Part shown: one piece after another, positions 12,604 to 25,700 of the stretch
Layout of the letters: every line of letters begins with the position of its first letter
Numbering within the stretch: position 1 is the first letter of the stretch
DNA from: Protonemura montana
Taxonomy: Eukaryota > Arthropoda > Insecta > Plecoptera > Nemouridae
Reading direction: 5' to 3'
Length of the DNA stretch: 64,000 bases
Assembly (NCBI GenBank): GCA_947568835.1
Contig: OX387603.1
Location: forward strand, 3,573,701 to 3,637,700
Program-made: the position numbers and the translations under genes
The notes under the pieces: model-generated
Databases searched by the model: none
Told to the model about the DNA's origin: nothing
The model's input: the letters and a program-made list of their open reading frames with translations, nothing else

Positions 12604-12945
12604 ATGTGTCTAAGCAGCTCAAATGGTTAGAGCAACACCTGAGAAAGGTGGAGATCAGGGTCCAAGTAGTTAAATTAGTTAGAGCAACACCCGCGACAGG
12701 TGGATATCGGGGTCCAAGTAGCTCAATTGGTTAGAGCAACACCCGTGACAGGTGGATATCGGGGTTCAAGTAGCTCAATTGGTTAGAGCAACACCCGTGA
12801 CAGGTGGATATCGGGGTTCAAGTAGCTCAATTGGTTAGAGCAACACCAGTGACAGGTGAAGAGCGGGGTTCAAGTAGCTCAATTGGTTAGAGCAACACCC
12901 GTGACAGGTGGATATCGGGGTTCGAGTTCCCGTTTAGGTACCAAT
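12604..12945 (+). repeat. Tandem array of truncated tRNA-like SINE heads (52-bp period)
   Basis: About six copies of a 52-bp unit, each with an A-box-like segment (TAGCTCAATTGGTTAGAG), ACACCCGTGACAGGTGG and the start of a B box (GGGGTTC). Only the last copy continues into a full T arm (GGGGTTCGAGTTCCCG) and the SINE tail (GCATTGCAAGCGTTTGCAA near 12987). The head of a tRNA-derived SINE has therefore been amplified in tandem. Confidence 0.85.
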
Positions 12946-13124
12946 TTATGATAGATTGTTGGTGTTCCTAATTATAAAATACTTTGCGCATTGCAAGCGT
13001 TTGCAATTAAATTTAGATTTCACAGGGTATGATGTTTTATGGTTCAGCATCGCGACTACGAATTTGAATGAAAAAACTTTTTTTTCAGCGCAGAAATCAC
13101 CTCCCACTGGATTCAACTAATCGG

Positions 13125-13510
13125 CCAAACCACTTGTCCGATCGCGACGAAACAAAACCTAGGCGACTCATCTCAATACTGGCAATAGTTTGACACTTTT
13201 CAAAATCGAACATTTTAAATTATCTAATAGTTACAAGCGTTGTAATAATAGCCTGATCAAGACGTTTTGCCGGTGTTTTTTTATAGAAAAAATCAGAGTT
13301 TGCGTAGCAGCTGTGGATCCCAAATTTGGTCAATATATTATCACTACCAAACTTCAGTTAAAAAATTACAAAGGCCAACAATTTTGAAAAGCCTTCAAAG
13401 TTTAAAAATACTGAACAATTTTCCAGCAAACTTTCACTGAACACGGTTCATTTAGTTGATTAAACAGTTCGTACCAACTTCAAAAAAGAATGAAAAGCAG
13501 TGTTTTGTTC
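13125..13510 (+). repeat. Dispersed repeat, copy 1
   Basis: About 380 bp sharing many blocks with 38765-39120: TTGTCCGATCGCGA, AGCAGCTGTGGATCCCA, CACTACCAAACTTCA and CAACAATTTTGAAAAG. No terminal repeats or coding frame are clear. Class unknown. Confidence 0.6.
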
Positions 13511-14389
13511 GCTGGATCTCCCATTTGAAACTAGAGCGCCTCTACAACCTGCTTAATGCAGGTATCAGGGGTGGAAAGAGCTCACTCGTCCGTCGTTGCT
13601 AACTATGGGAGCTTATCGCGTTCCCATGAATGAAATGACACCCCTGTCTTATTGTTTTGTAATCGATCCCGATTCTAGTTGGTACACATAAGATGGGAGA
13701 GGCGTTTCAAACATTTCCTTTCATCTTAAAATTAAAACGTGAAGATAATCAGTCCAAGTTTACACATAGTTTAATAGTTTTATGTTTCTTTGTGAGGTTA
13801 TTAATATTGCTAATTATAAAACACTTTGCACATTTCAAGCATTGAAGTTTAAATAAGACTTCACAGCTTATTTACCTGTTTATATGTTTATTTGCTCTGG
13901 TGTCAGGATTTGCACCATTGGCTGTAACTTTATTCCTCTGATAATGCCGAGTATATTGTAATTAAAACAATTGCTGAGTCTAAATGAGCGTCATGACTTC
14001 CAGGACCTCTAGGATGATCATTTGATCCATCCACCAACCAGTTTCGTCTAAATTCTGTGTTGGAATTCGCAACTCAGAAACTGCGCTGTCGTTTGCCACC
14101 CAGCTACTGTAGCAAGCAGCGGTGAAATAGTTCGACTCAGAAGCCGGTCGACTTTCTTGGAATCGAGCACAACAGTGTTCGGCCAGGTGTGTTGGCGTCG
14201 CGGCGCCATAGCGGGTGCAACGACGTCGGCCCAAATGCAGTCAAGACGCCCCCCCCCCCCTTCGCCCCCGCCAGCAACACCGCACCAACGGCGGCGCTGG
14301 GAGATCGATAAAGCAGGCGCTGGTTTGCCCGCGGCTCACAGCAAGCTCGCGGTACTCTCAGCCATGTCGCCGGTGCCGGTACGCAGCCT

Positions 14390-15245
14390 GTTCCTGTCCA
14401 ACAGCACCAAGGACCGGCCACCGCTAAGCCTTGTCCCTTTGACATACTGTGTTGGCTGCTGCTGTCCAACAGCACCAAGGACCGGCCACCGCTTAGCCTT
14501 GTCCCTTTGACACACTGTATTGGCTGCTCCTGTCCAACAGCACCAAGGACTGGCTACCGCTTAGCCTTGTCTCTTTGAGACACTGTGTTTGCTGCTCTTG
14601 TCCAACAGAACCAAGGACCGGCCACCGCTTAGCCTTGTCCCTTTGACACACTGTGTTAGCTGCTCCTGTCCAACAGCACCAAGGACTGGCCACCGCTTAG
14701 CCTTGTCCCTTTGACACACTGTGTTGGCTGCTGCTGTCCAACAGCACCAAGGACCGGCCACCGCTTAGCCTTGTCCCTTTGACACACTGTATTGGCTGCT
14801 CCTGTCCAACAGCACCAAGGACTGGCTACCGCTTAGCCTTGTCCCTTTGAGACACTGTGTTGGCTGCTCTTGTCCAACAGCACCAAGGACCGGCCACCGC
14901 TTAGCCTTGTCCCTTTGACACACTGTGTTGGCTGCTCCTGTCTAACAGCACCAAGGACCGGCCACCGCTCAGTCTAGTCCCTTTGACACACTGTGTTGGC
15001 TACTCCTGTCCAACAGCACCAAGGACCGGCCACCGCTAGCCTTGTCCCTTTGACACACTGTGTTGGCTGCTCCTGTCTAACAGCACCAAGGACCGGCCAC
15101 CGCTTAGCCTTGTCACTTTGACACATTGTGTTGGCTGCTCCTGTCCAACAGCACCAAGGACCGGCCACCGCTCAGTCTAGTCCCTTTGACACACTGTGTT
15201 GGCTACTCCTGTCCAACAGCACCAAGGACCGGCCACCGCTTAACT
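14390..15245 (-). repeat. 68-bp minisatellite array 4
   Basis: About 12.5 copies in reverse-complement orientation. The left edge merges with SINE-body-like sequence (GCCGGTGCCGGTACGCAGCC), matching the segment that follows the same point in intact 5S-SINE copies. The right edge has CCGCTTAACTCTG, like the SINE's GTTAAGCCGGTGG. Confidence 0.93.
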
Positions 15246-16388
15246 CTGTGTCACAGGAACAACTCGCTAGGTTCGTCCAATGATCTGTGGGCGTTTTACC
15301 ATCCAACTTTTTGAGTGGACTGTGGTTCCCACCCTTTCGTTGCTGCGGCGGCTGGAAGTGCAGGTGTTACCTGCCTGGTTGTCCATCCAGCTTGTTTGAA
15401 TTGATGAACAGGTTATTATGGAGATGGTATCACGTGAGATAGCATCTACCGCAGTTGGTCCCTAGGCCCGGAGAGAGCCGTCATGTTATTGTAGCTGCAT
15501 CAGGAATCGGAATTAAGGACACACAATGGGTCCTTTCGAGGGACCTGCCCATGCACACTGACAATTACCACCCTTCCTGCCCCCCTACCCATCACATCCG
15601 TCATGCATAAGCTCTTAACATTGTGTGTGTGTGTGTGGGTTTGGAGAAGTATTAGACTTGAAGTTTTGTAAGGCCGCCATGTGCCTTGGACTCCAGGATT
15701 AATGCGACGCAACTTGGGTCGTTCCAATGACAACTGCTTCGTTAATGGAAAGTACACACTCGCACTTTTTCTAAGCGACGGGCATTTAAACGGAAGTTTT
15801 GCATTGTTAGAAAAAAAAATTGGATTTTATTGCCATAAAAAAAAAGTTTATTAGGTGGTCGTTGGACGAGGTCGTGTCTTCATAATGAGTACCTTGGAGA
15901 GAGTAAGTGGGGTAACGTTGCATCTCAGAGGCACTAATTCTGTCTGCTATCGAAGGATTCCAACACACCTAGCGGAATTCTAACGCTCCCGATGTCTCTA
16001 GTTGGAAGTAGACAGAAGATGTTTTCCGCCTGGCTGCAGTGATCTTCCCCCAGATAAATAACACTGTGCTCGAGCGCGTGTGTTCAGTGTGCCTCACGCC
16101 GATAGAATGCCGGCTTTCAGCTTGTAAATATAAGAGGATTAAAATGTGTTTTTATTTAATTAAGCTGCTCACCCTGAGGGCAACTTCTGCATCGTGCACT
16201 GAGCCAAGGTTTAACAATATCACCCTGTCTCTCTTTCGTGCATTTCAAACTTTATCCACCGGGATCGCGATCAAACTTCAAGCCATTTCAACCATTTGAC
16301 ATTTCTAGAAACCTATTTCCTATCTTACGTACGTAATTTGGCAAGCTTTTAAATTACCAGAAAGTTCGATTAGCAATATTAATATCTG
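15246..16388. other. No gene seen
   Basis: Contains a short GT microsatellite (about 15622-15637). No supported exon. Confidence 0.4.
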
Positions 16389-16662
16389 AACGCCTCTCTC
16401 CAGGAGCCAGCGTATTGCTATGGGATTGTTGCTACACTTCAAGACACCGGCTATGCAAGCTGTCTAAACGCCTCTCTCCAGGAGCCAGCGAATTGCTATG
16501 GGAGTGTTGCTACACTTCAAGACACCGGCTATGCAAGCTGTCTAAACGCCTCTCTCCAGGAGCCAGCGTATTGCTGTGGGAGTGTTGCTACACTTCAAGA
16601 CATCGGCTATGCAAGCTGTCTAAACGCCTCTCTTCAGGAGCCAGCGAATTGCTTTGGGATTT
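16389..16662 (+). repeat. 78-bp tandem repeat
   Basis: About 3.5 copies of a 78-bp unit beginning AACGCCTCTCTCCAGGAGCC and including GACACCGGCTATGCAAGCTG. It ends about 50 bp upstream of the acceptor of the first coding exon of the 676-residue gene (16713). Confidence 0.9.
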
Positions 16663-16737
16663 TTGTTACATTAATGATCCCGTGATTTAACTGTGTCTTG
16701 TCTGTTTTGCAGGTCTGATGACGTGCCAACCTGAGGG

Positions 16738-19700
16738 ATGAAGGCTGGTCCCACGGGAGACGGGATGGTTCCTCTTCTGGCCACCCTTCTCCTGCTAGCA
16801 CACCTGTCGCTGTTGTCGGCAGTCAGGCAAGAAGGTAAGCAAGTGTCTTCACTCGAGGGGATCAAGAGTTGATAGAGAAAATATTCCTGAAATTGATCTA
16901 GATCGGGGGGATTGATGGCGCGTTATAGGTTCGGAAGGGAAGCAGACTGAAAAAAAGTGCGACCGAACCGGGATACGAACCCGGGAGTCATTACTAGTCA
17001 CTTTGGCCACTTTCCCTTTGAGCAGATCCCTTATCCTGATCTCTTAGCACCCTATCACGGAATGTCCAGCACAGAGGCGACGGCGAGTGTCCGCTCCTTT
17101 GTGTGGAGCAAAACAAGCACCCTGTCACGGAATGTCCAGCACAGAGGCGACGGCGAGTGTCCGCTCCTTTGCGTGGAGCGAAACAAGCACTCTGTCACGG
17201 AATGTCCAGCACAGAGGCGACGGCGAGTGTCCGCTCCTTTGCGTGGAGCGAAACAAGCACCCTGTCACGGAATGTCCAGCACAGAGGCGACGGCGAGTGT
17301 CCGCTCCTTTGCGTGGAGCGAAACAAGCACCCTGTCACGGAATGTCCAGCACAAAGGCGACGGCGAGTGTCCGCTCCTTTGCGTGGAGTGAAACAAGCGC
17401 CCTGTCATGGAATGTTCAGCACAGAGGCGACGGCGAGTGTCCGCTCCTTTGCGTGGAGCAAAACAAGCAGCCTGTCACGGAATGTCCAGCACAGAGGCGA
17501 CTGCGAGTGTCCGCACCTTTGCGTGGAGCGAAACAAGCGTCCTGTCACGGAATGTCCAGCACAGAGGCGACGGCGAGTGTCCGCTCCTTTGCGTGGAGCG
17601 AAACAAGCGCCCTGTCACGGAATGTCCAGCACAGAGGCGACGGCGAGTGTCCGCTCCTTTGCGTGGAGCGAAACAAGCGCCCTGTCACGGAATGTCCAGC
17701 ACAGAGGCGACTGCGAGTGTCCGCACCTTTGCGTGGAGCGAAACAAGCATCCTGTCACGGAATGTCCAGCACAGAGGCGATGTGTTTACCTCAACACGGT
17801 GCTGTACAAACAAGGTTGGTAAACATAGTATCGGACTTCACGCCTCCCGTTTGGCTGGCAAGAAGATAACGAGCTCTTATCGACGCCTCGCATTCTATCC
17901 TGGCAAACAAAGTCCTGTCCACCAACACCTTTTGCAGATTTGACAAAACAGGTCACTTCAACGTCACTATACGTCATTACACGTTACTACAGACCAGCGA
18001 CGCTGTCGATGCCAACCATTGCATTCTAACTCAAGCCTAATTACATCTGCAACGAATCACTGCATCAAAATGTCCAATGCATCTTTGGAAGCTTTGGTCC
18101 TTGCAAGCGATCAGCTGTTTTTGTCTGTGATGTAACAATTGATTCGCTGAGTCGGGAAACTGAGCTAATGTCGTCCAGGGTTTGTGATAAGATCATCGAT
18201 TTCCAGTGAATCAATATGACATTTAGTCCAAGGAATTTAACCGCCAACACCCAGCAAAGCACACATTAAATAATGTCTGCCCTGTTTGTCACAAGTCGTG
18301 GCTAACTGCAGTATACAGCACAACAGGAAGGCGTGATAGAATCAGAGAGTGGTAACGCGGTCATCGGGCCGTCTTGCATGCGTCCCGCTCTAACCAATTC
18401 ACTTTGCCGGCAGACCAGGGAGCGAGTCTCCGTCAAACCTGTGTCCAAAGCTAATCGCGATGCTGGAAATTAATCAAGTAAGCGATCGGAATCAAAGGAC
18501 ATCGTCTCTGTAGGTGGCGGCTCTACGAGACAATGGCATATCACCTTTAATCCTCTTTGATGCTGCCGCCGCTCTCTGTCCGGGATAGTGGTGGGGGTAA
18601 GCCTCAGTTATCCGTTGCGAAGGTGTCGCTGCCGCACGGCAGAGGCGCGAAGCTAACGGATTTCACTTCCCCTACATTTTCCAACCCCAAGAACTCCCCC
18701 TCACCTAGATACAACCCCACACAGGCATTCTTGTCACTTAAAACCACACAAGTTATGGAGCCATAATCTTCCCTGGATGATGATTATAATAATAATAATA
18801 ATAATAATAATCATAATAATAATAATAATATGTTTATTGTCCATGATTGATCAAAGAAAATGATATATAGACAGTCAATATGAGAATCATAAATTACAAT
18901 AAAATGTTAAGTGAAAATATAAACCAATATTGCACGGTAACAGATAAGAACATTAACTGTTGTTAGCCAGTCACTAAAAATTCTTTAATATTATAGTAAC
19001 ATTTCTTCAATAACCATTTTTGATAGCGCATCCCGTGGACTGGTTTCCAAGCCAGTGGGGTCTTCGATCTCCCCTATTCTACCTGTGTAACCCACTGGTC
19101 TGTACACACTTGTGTGGATAGCGCATCCCGTGGACTGGTTTCCAAGCCAGTCGGGTCTTCGATCTCCCCTATTCTACCTGTGTAACCCACTGGTCTGTAC
19201 ACACTTGCGTGGATAGCGCATCCCGTGGACTGGTTTCCAAGCCAGTTGGGTCTTTGATCTCCCCTATTCTACCTGTGTAACCCACTGGTCTGTACACACT
19301 TGTGTGGATAGCGCATCCCGTGGACTGGTTTCCAAGTCAGTGGGGTCTTCGATCTCCCCTATTCTACCTGTGTAACCCACTGGTCTGTACACACTTGTGT
19401 GGATAGCGCATCCCGTGGACTGGTTTCCAAGCCAGTGGGGTCTTCGATCTCCCCTATTCTACCTGTGTAACCCACTGGTCTGTACACACTTGTGTGGATA
19501 GCGCATCCCGTGGACTGGTTTCCAAGCCAGTGGGGCCTTCGATCTCCCCTATTCTACCTGTGTAACCCACTGGTCTGTACACACTTGCGTGGATAGCGCA
19601 TCCCGTGGACTGGTTTCCAAGCCAGTGGGGTCTTCGATCTCCCCTATTCTACCTGTGTAGCCCACTGGTCTGTACACACTTGTGTGGATAGCGCATCCCG

Positions 19701-22700
19701 TGGACTGGTTTCCAAGTCAGTGGGGTCTTCGATCTCCCCTATTCTACCTGTGTAACCCACTGGTCTGTACACACTTGCGTGGATAGCGCATCCCGTGGAC
19801 TGGTTTCCAAGCCAGTGGGGTCTTCGATCTCCCCTATTCTACCTGTGTAACCCACTGGTCTGTACACACTTGCGTGGATAGCGCATCCCGTGGACTGGTT
19901 TCCAAGCCAGTTGGGTCTTTGATCTCCCCTATTCTACCTGTGTAACCCACTGGTCTGTACACACTTGTGTGGATAGCGCATCCAGTGGACTGGTTTCCAA
20001 GTCAGTGGGGTCTTCGATCTCCCCTATTCTACCTGTGTAACCCACTGGTCTGTACACACTTGTGTGGATAGCACATCCCGTGGACTGGTTTCCATGCCAG
20101 TGGGGTCTTCGATCTCCCCTATTCTACCTGTGTAACCCACTGGTCTGTACACACTTGCGTGGATAGCGCATCCCGTGGACTGGTTTCCAAGTCAGTGGGG
20201 TCTTCGATCTCCCCTATTCTACCTGTGTAACCCACTGGTCTGTACACACTTGCGTGGATAGCGCATCCCGTGGACTGCTTTCCAAGCAAGATAGTGCACT
20301 GCTGCTTGAGAAGATACGTCTAAAGAAAGACGTCGTCCTGAGAATCACGGCAACCTCGTCCGGTCGGGGTCAGGGCGGGGTGGGACAGTAGGAGGCGTCG
20401 TTCTATTGTTTGAACGTCCCATGAGACTGAGTCACTTTTGCCCGCGGCAGGGCGTCGCGCCTTCGAGGCAAAGTTTCCTGGAAAAGTCCCCCAAACTGTT
20501 GTGTAGCTTGTTTAGTTCCTCGCTAAGGAGCGGACACTCGCCGTCGCCTCTGTGCTGGACATTCCGTGACAGGGCGCTAGTTTCGCTTCACGCAAAGGAG
20601 CGGACACTCGCCGTCGCCTCTGTGCTGGACATTCCGTGACAGGGTGCTTGTTTCGCTCCACGCAAAGGAGCGGACACTCGCCGTCGCCTCTGTGCTGGAC
20701 ATTCCGTGACAGGGCGCTAGTTTCGCTTCACGCAAAGGAGCGGACACTCGCCGTCGCCTCTGTGCTGGACATTCCGTGACAGGGTGCTTGTTTCGCTCCA
20801 CGCAAAGGAGCGGACACTCGCCGTCGCCTCTGTGCTGGACATTCCGTGACAGGGCGCTAGTTTCGCTTCACGCAAAGGAGCGGACACTCGCCGTCGCCTC
20901 TGTGCTGGACATTCCGTGACAGGGTGCTTGTTTCGCTCCACGCAAAGGAGCGGACACTCGCCGTCGCCTCTGTGCTGGACATTCCGTGACAGGGCGCTAG
21001 TTTCGCTTCACGCTAAGGAGCGGACACTCACCGTCGCCTCTGTGCTGGACATTCCGTGACAGGGTGCTTGTTTCGCTCCACGCAAAGGAGCGGACACTCG
21101 CCGTCGCCTCTGTGCTGGACATTCCGTGACAGGGCGCTAGTTTCGCTTCACGCAAAGGAGCGGACACTCGCCGTCGCCTCTGTGCTGGACATTCCGTGAC
21201 AGGGTGCTTGTTTCGCTCCACGCAAAGGAGCGGACACTCGCCGTCGCCTCTGTGCTGGACATTCCGTGACAGGGCGCTAGTTTCGCTTCACGCAAAGGAG
21301 CGGACACTCGCCGTCGCCTCTGTGCTGGACATTCCGTGACAGGGTGCTTGTTTCGCTCCACGCAAAGGAGCGGACACTCGCCGTCGCCTCTGTGCTGGAC
21401 ATTCCGTGACAGGGCGCTAGTTTCGCTTCACGCTAAGGAGCGGACACTCACCGTCGCCTCTGTGCTGGACATTCCGTGACAGGGTGCTTGTTTCGCTCCA
21501 CGCAAAGGAGCGGACACTCGCCGTCGCCTCTGTGCTGGACATTCCGTTACAGGGTGTTTGTATCACTCCACGCAAAGGAGCGGACACTCGCCGTCGCCTC
21601 TGTGCTGGACATTCCATGACAGGGTGCTTGTTTCGCTCCACGCAAAGGAGCGGACACTCGCCGTCGCCTCTGTGCTGGACATTCCGTGACAGGGCGCTAG
21701 TTTCGCTTCACGCAAAGGAGCGGACACTCGCCGTCGCCTCTGTGCTGGACATTCCGTGACAGGGTGCTTGTTTCGCTCCACGCAAAGGAGCGGACACTCG
21801 CCGTCGCCTCTGTGCTGGACATTCCGTGACAGGGCGCTAGTTTCGCTTCACGCTAAGGAGCGGACACTCACCGTCGCCTCTGTGCTGGACATTCCGTGAC
21901 AGGGTGCTTGTTTCGCTCCACGCAAAGGAGCGGACACTCGCCGTCGCCTCTGTGCTGGACATTCCGTTACAGGGTGTTTGTATCACTCCACGCAAAGGAG
22001 CGGACACTCGCCGTCGCCTCTGTGCTGGACATTCCATGACAGGGTGCTTGTTTCGCTCCACGCAAAGGAGCGGACACTCGCCGTCGCCTCTGTGCTGGAC
22101 ATTCCATGACAGGGTGCTTGTTTCGCTCCACGCAAAGGAGCGGACACTCGCCGTCGCCTCTGTGCTGGACATTCCATGACAGGGTGCTTGTTTCGCTCCA
22201 CGCAAAGGAGCGGACACTCGCCGTCGCCTCTGTGCTGGACATTCCATGACAGGGTGCTTGTTTCGCTCCACGCAAAGGAGCGGACACTCGCCGTCGCCTC
22301 TGTGCTGGACATTCCATGACAGGGTGCTTGTTTCGCTCCACGCAAAGGAGCGGACACTCGCCGTCGCCTCTGTGCTGGACATTCCATGACAGGGTGCTTG
22401 TTTCGCTCCACGCAAAGGAGCGGACACTCGCCGTCGCCTCTGTGCTGGACATTCCGTGACAGGGTGCTTGTTTCACTCCACGCAAAGGATCGGACACTCG
22501 CCGTCGCCCACGCTTTAGTTATGAAATGCATATTAGAGAAAAAATCATTTGGTACTAGGCTTAGGAATGCCGGCTAAGCAAGCAGATTTATCTAACGCAG
22601 TGACAGGCAGTGGTAGCAATATACATCTTGTGTATGTGTGTTTGCTTGTTCCTCTGACGCACAGACTCGTGCACTTCCTGAAAATAACCGAGAAGGATCA

Positions 22701-25700
22701 ATCATAGTAGTAAAGACTGTCAACCTGGACATGAATGAACGCTTCGCTTTTTTGTTATTCTCGCATCTGGCGGACGGTTGATGAATATTTTGTTTTCCAA
22801 CCTGTCTCGGAGCCGAATCGCAGCTACAGTTTGGCCGCTCAAACAAGGAGCTGACAGAGCTGATCATGCGCACGGTTTGTCGAGTCTGTCGTAGCTTGGA
22901 AAATTGCTTTTCTTCGAGCCGACGCCCGCGTTTTCCGGGCAGGATTGATCAATTTCACGTGTCAGGGAAACTCGTGGGTTTTTAATCGCGGCTCATGAGT
23001 TGACACATAATCTGTGCAGTCATCCGGCGCTTCTTGCGAATGTACGGACTGTAGACTCCGTCGATCGAGTCGGGAGTTCCTAAAATACTTAGCCCCGTCT
23101 TCTGTCGCGTTCAAGCAAAACATGCTTCAAGATGTGAAACCATTTCGAGCTTAGGACGCCTAAAACTCGGCTCGATTCGCTCCCTGATCTATTCTATGTT
23201 TTGTCATCTTGGCAGAGTAATCTGGCTCACCATTACGAAATCGTTGACATCACCTATCACAAGATCTACTAAATGTGTTAAATAACTTACTTTGTAAAGC
23301 AAATAACCAACAAACGGTTTGGCGTGTTAGAAACACAGGTTCTCGTTAGATAATCGAAGTTAAGCAACACTACGCTGAGTCAGGTATTGGATGGGTGACC
23401 ATCATACACATGACCAGTTCTGTTCGGGAGAGAGGTTGGAGGGATGAAAGTTAAGCAACACTACGCTGAGTCAGGTATTGGATGGGTGACCATCATACAC
23501 ATGACCAGTTCTGTTCGGGAGAGAGGTTGGAGGGATGAAATTTAGTACAGTAACCTCATTCGCCTTGCTTATCAACCTCTCGACAGCATGGATTTGTGGA
23601 GGAATCCTGCTGTTTGCGTTGTACCGTCCTTCGGAAGAGACGTTAAGCCGGTGGTCCCCTTGGTGCTCTTCGACAGAAGTAGGCTACGTGCCGGCACCGG
23701 GTTTCACCTCCTCCCTTCTAGGCTAGGTTAGGTTCATTATCATCCTCATCAACTACTCATGCACCGACGCCAGTAGACCAGTGCCGCATGGCCAGATGTC
23801 AAAACAGTGCGTCGTTGAACTCAATTAAATATCATGTAAACGCGGTCACAGCGACGTCATTGCGTACATTTAGGCTCCTTTTTGCCAAAATACCTACTTT
23901 TTCGTCGGACGTCTTTGCAACGGTTTCACGGGCTGACGCTATTTCAGACTTGGGTTGCTATTCCTGGCGACGATAAGATGTCACCTCTCTGTGTGGGCGG
24001 GTGCCGCAAGACTCCACTGTGGGTCAGCACCGCGCCGGCTACGCGTTTTCCAATATTATACGGTCTCCATGTTGTAGCCGGGAAAAAATTATATGTTTTT
24101 GACTCTTGAGTGTCTTTGTGATTTCTTTGCTTCTTATCCTCCATAAGACTTTCGCTGTCAATTTCGCCCAAGTATTCACTTTTCAACCATCGTCATTCAT
24201 CGTGGTGTGGTGGAGGGGGGGGGGGGGGGGGCGTTGAGTCTGCAGTCCTGGCGCAGGGCACCTTTTTTGTGATGTGGAAACCAAATTTTTGAAATAAATG
24301 TCATCTTCGTCAGTTTTTCAAGGTTTTTTTATATAAATAGAAATTGGAATTTCAATGAAAATTAAGCTGGCAATTCGATTTTTTTCCGCATAACTGCATG
24401 TATGATAACTAGGTTTTTTTTTCTTAAATAGAACATTTGTTGATGCTGAACGAACTTTCGGCAGAATAGTGGCGGAAATATTTTTCACGTCAATCCAAAG
24501 CCACATTTGAAACAAAACACAAGTTTCCGAATCGAGTGTTTTAATTTTATGCTGAAATACTGAGCTGAGATTGTTTATTTCTAGACGAATGTTGTTTTCA
24601 TCAGAGATTGTTGTAATATCACAGATCATCTTACCACCATCTCACCATCAGCTGATTATATAGGAACACAATACCGTGTGATTTCATTGTCAAGGTGTTG
24701 AATGTCAACCTACGACTGAGCAAACGAGGCCGGCAACACGTGCTTACATTAATTGCCACCAGATGGCGCTGGCGGCCGTCCTTTTTAACAAACCTCTACA
24801 ATAAAGTAATGGCGACTCAAAATATAGATAAATGTTTGACAATCGTTGAGGTTAGCATTAATGAAGATTAATTGAGTGTAAATTAGTCTCGAATGCGAGT
24901 AATCTGCGGGATATATCGGAACAACAATGACCCCACCTAGCGACCACCATTGTTGTCGGTAAAACAGTAATTTGGCGGCCATCACGTTCTGCTTGCGGTC
25001 ATGTTGATTTTATAGCCGAGTCTTAAGTCCGTTAATTTGAATTGTCCAAACAACAGCTGATGAAACAACACTCGTGGTGAAATATCGATCATCGCATACC
25101 GATGTTTGATTGGCTGTCAAAGCGGTTGAATGATTTAAAACCATCTTGCGTTGGTTCAGTCGGAGGACGTTGTCTTGGTAGACCCTTGGAATACCTGACT
25201 TACAGCACGATTTCAAAGTTGGCTTTCTCTCCTCCAGTGACATCAGATTTGTTTGAATTCCATGTGCTTGTGTTTAAAATGTTTCCTGTTCGGGAGAGAG
25301 GTTGGAGGGATGAAAGTTAAGCAACACTGCGCTGGGCCAGGTATTGTATGGGTGACCATCATACACATGACCAGTACTGTTCGGGAGAGAGGTTGGAGTG
25401 ATGAAAGTTAAGCAACACTGCGCTGGGTCAGTTATTGGATGGGTGACCATCATACACATGACCAGTTCTGTTCGGGAGAGAGGTTGAAGGGATGAAAGTT
25501 AGTACAGCAACTTCACTCGCCTTGCTTATCAACCTCTCGACAGCATGGATTTGTGGAGGAATCCTGTTGTTCGCGTTGTACCGTCCTTCGGAAGGGACGT
25601 TAAGCCGGTGGTCCCCTTGGTGCTCTTCGACAGGAGTAGGCTACGTGTTGGCACCGGGTTTCCCCTCCTCCCTTCTAGGCTAGGTTAGGTTCATCATCAT

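Noticed and set aside
12604..12945. CRISPR-like regular repeat spacing
   Set aside because: Units are contiguous without unique spacers, contain tRNA promoter boxes, and the genome is eukaryotic.
17087..17943. Overlapping plus-strand frames of up to 260 codons with a repeating peptide
   Set aside because: They arise because the 70-bp unit has no stop in any frame and 70 is not a multiple of 3. The same happens on the minus strand at 20.5-22.5 kb. No start context, splice pattern or family supports a protein.
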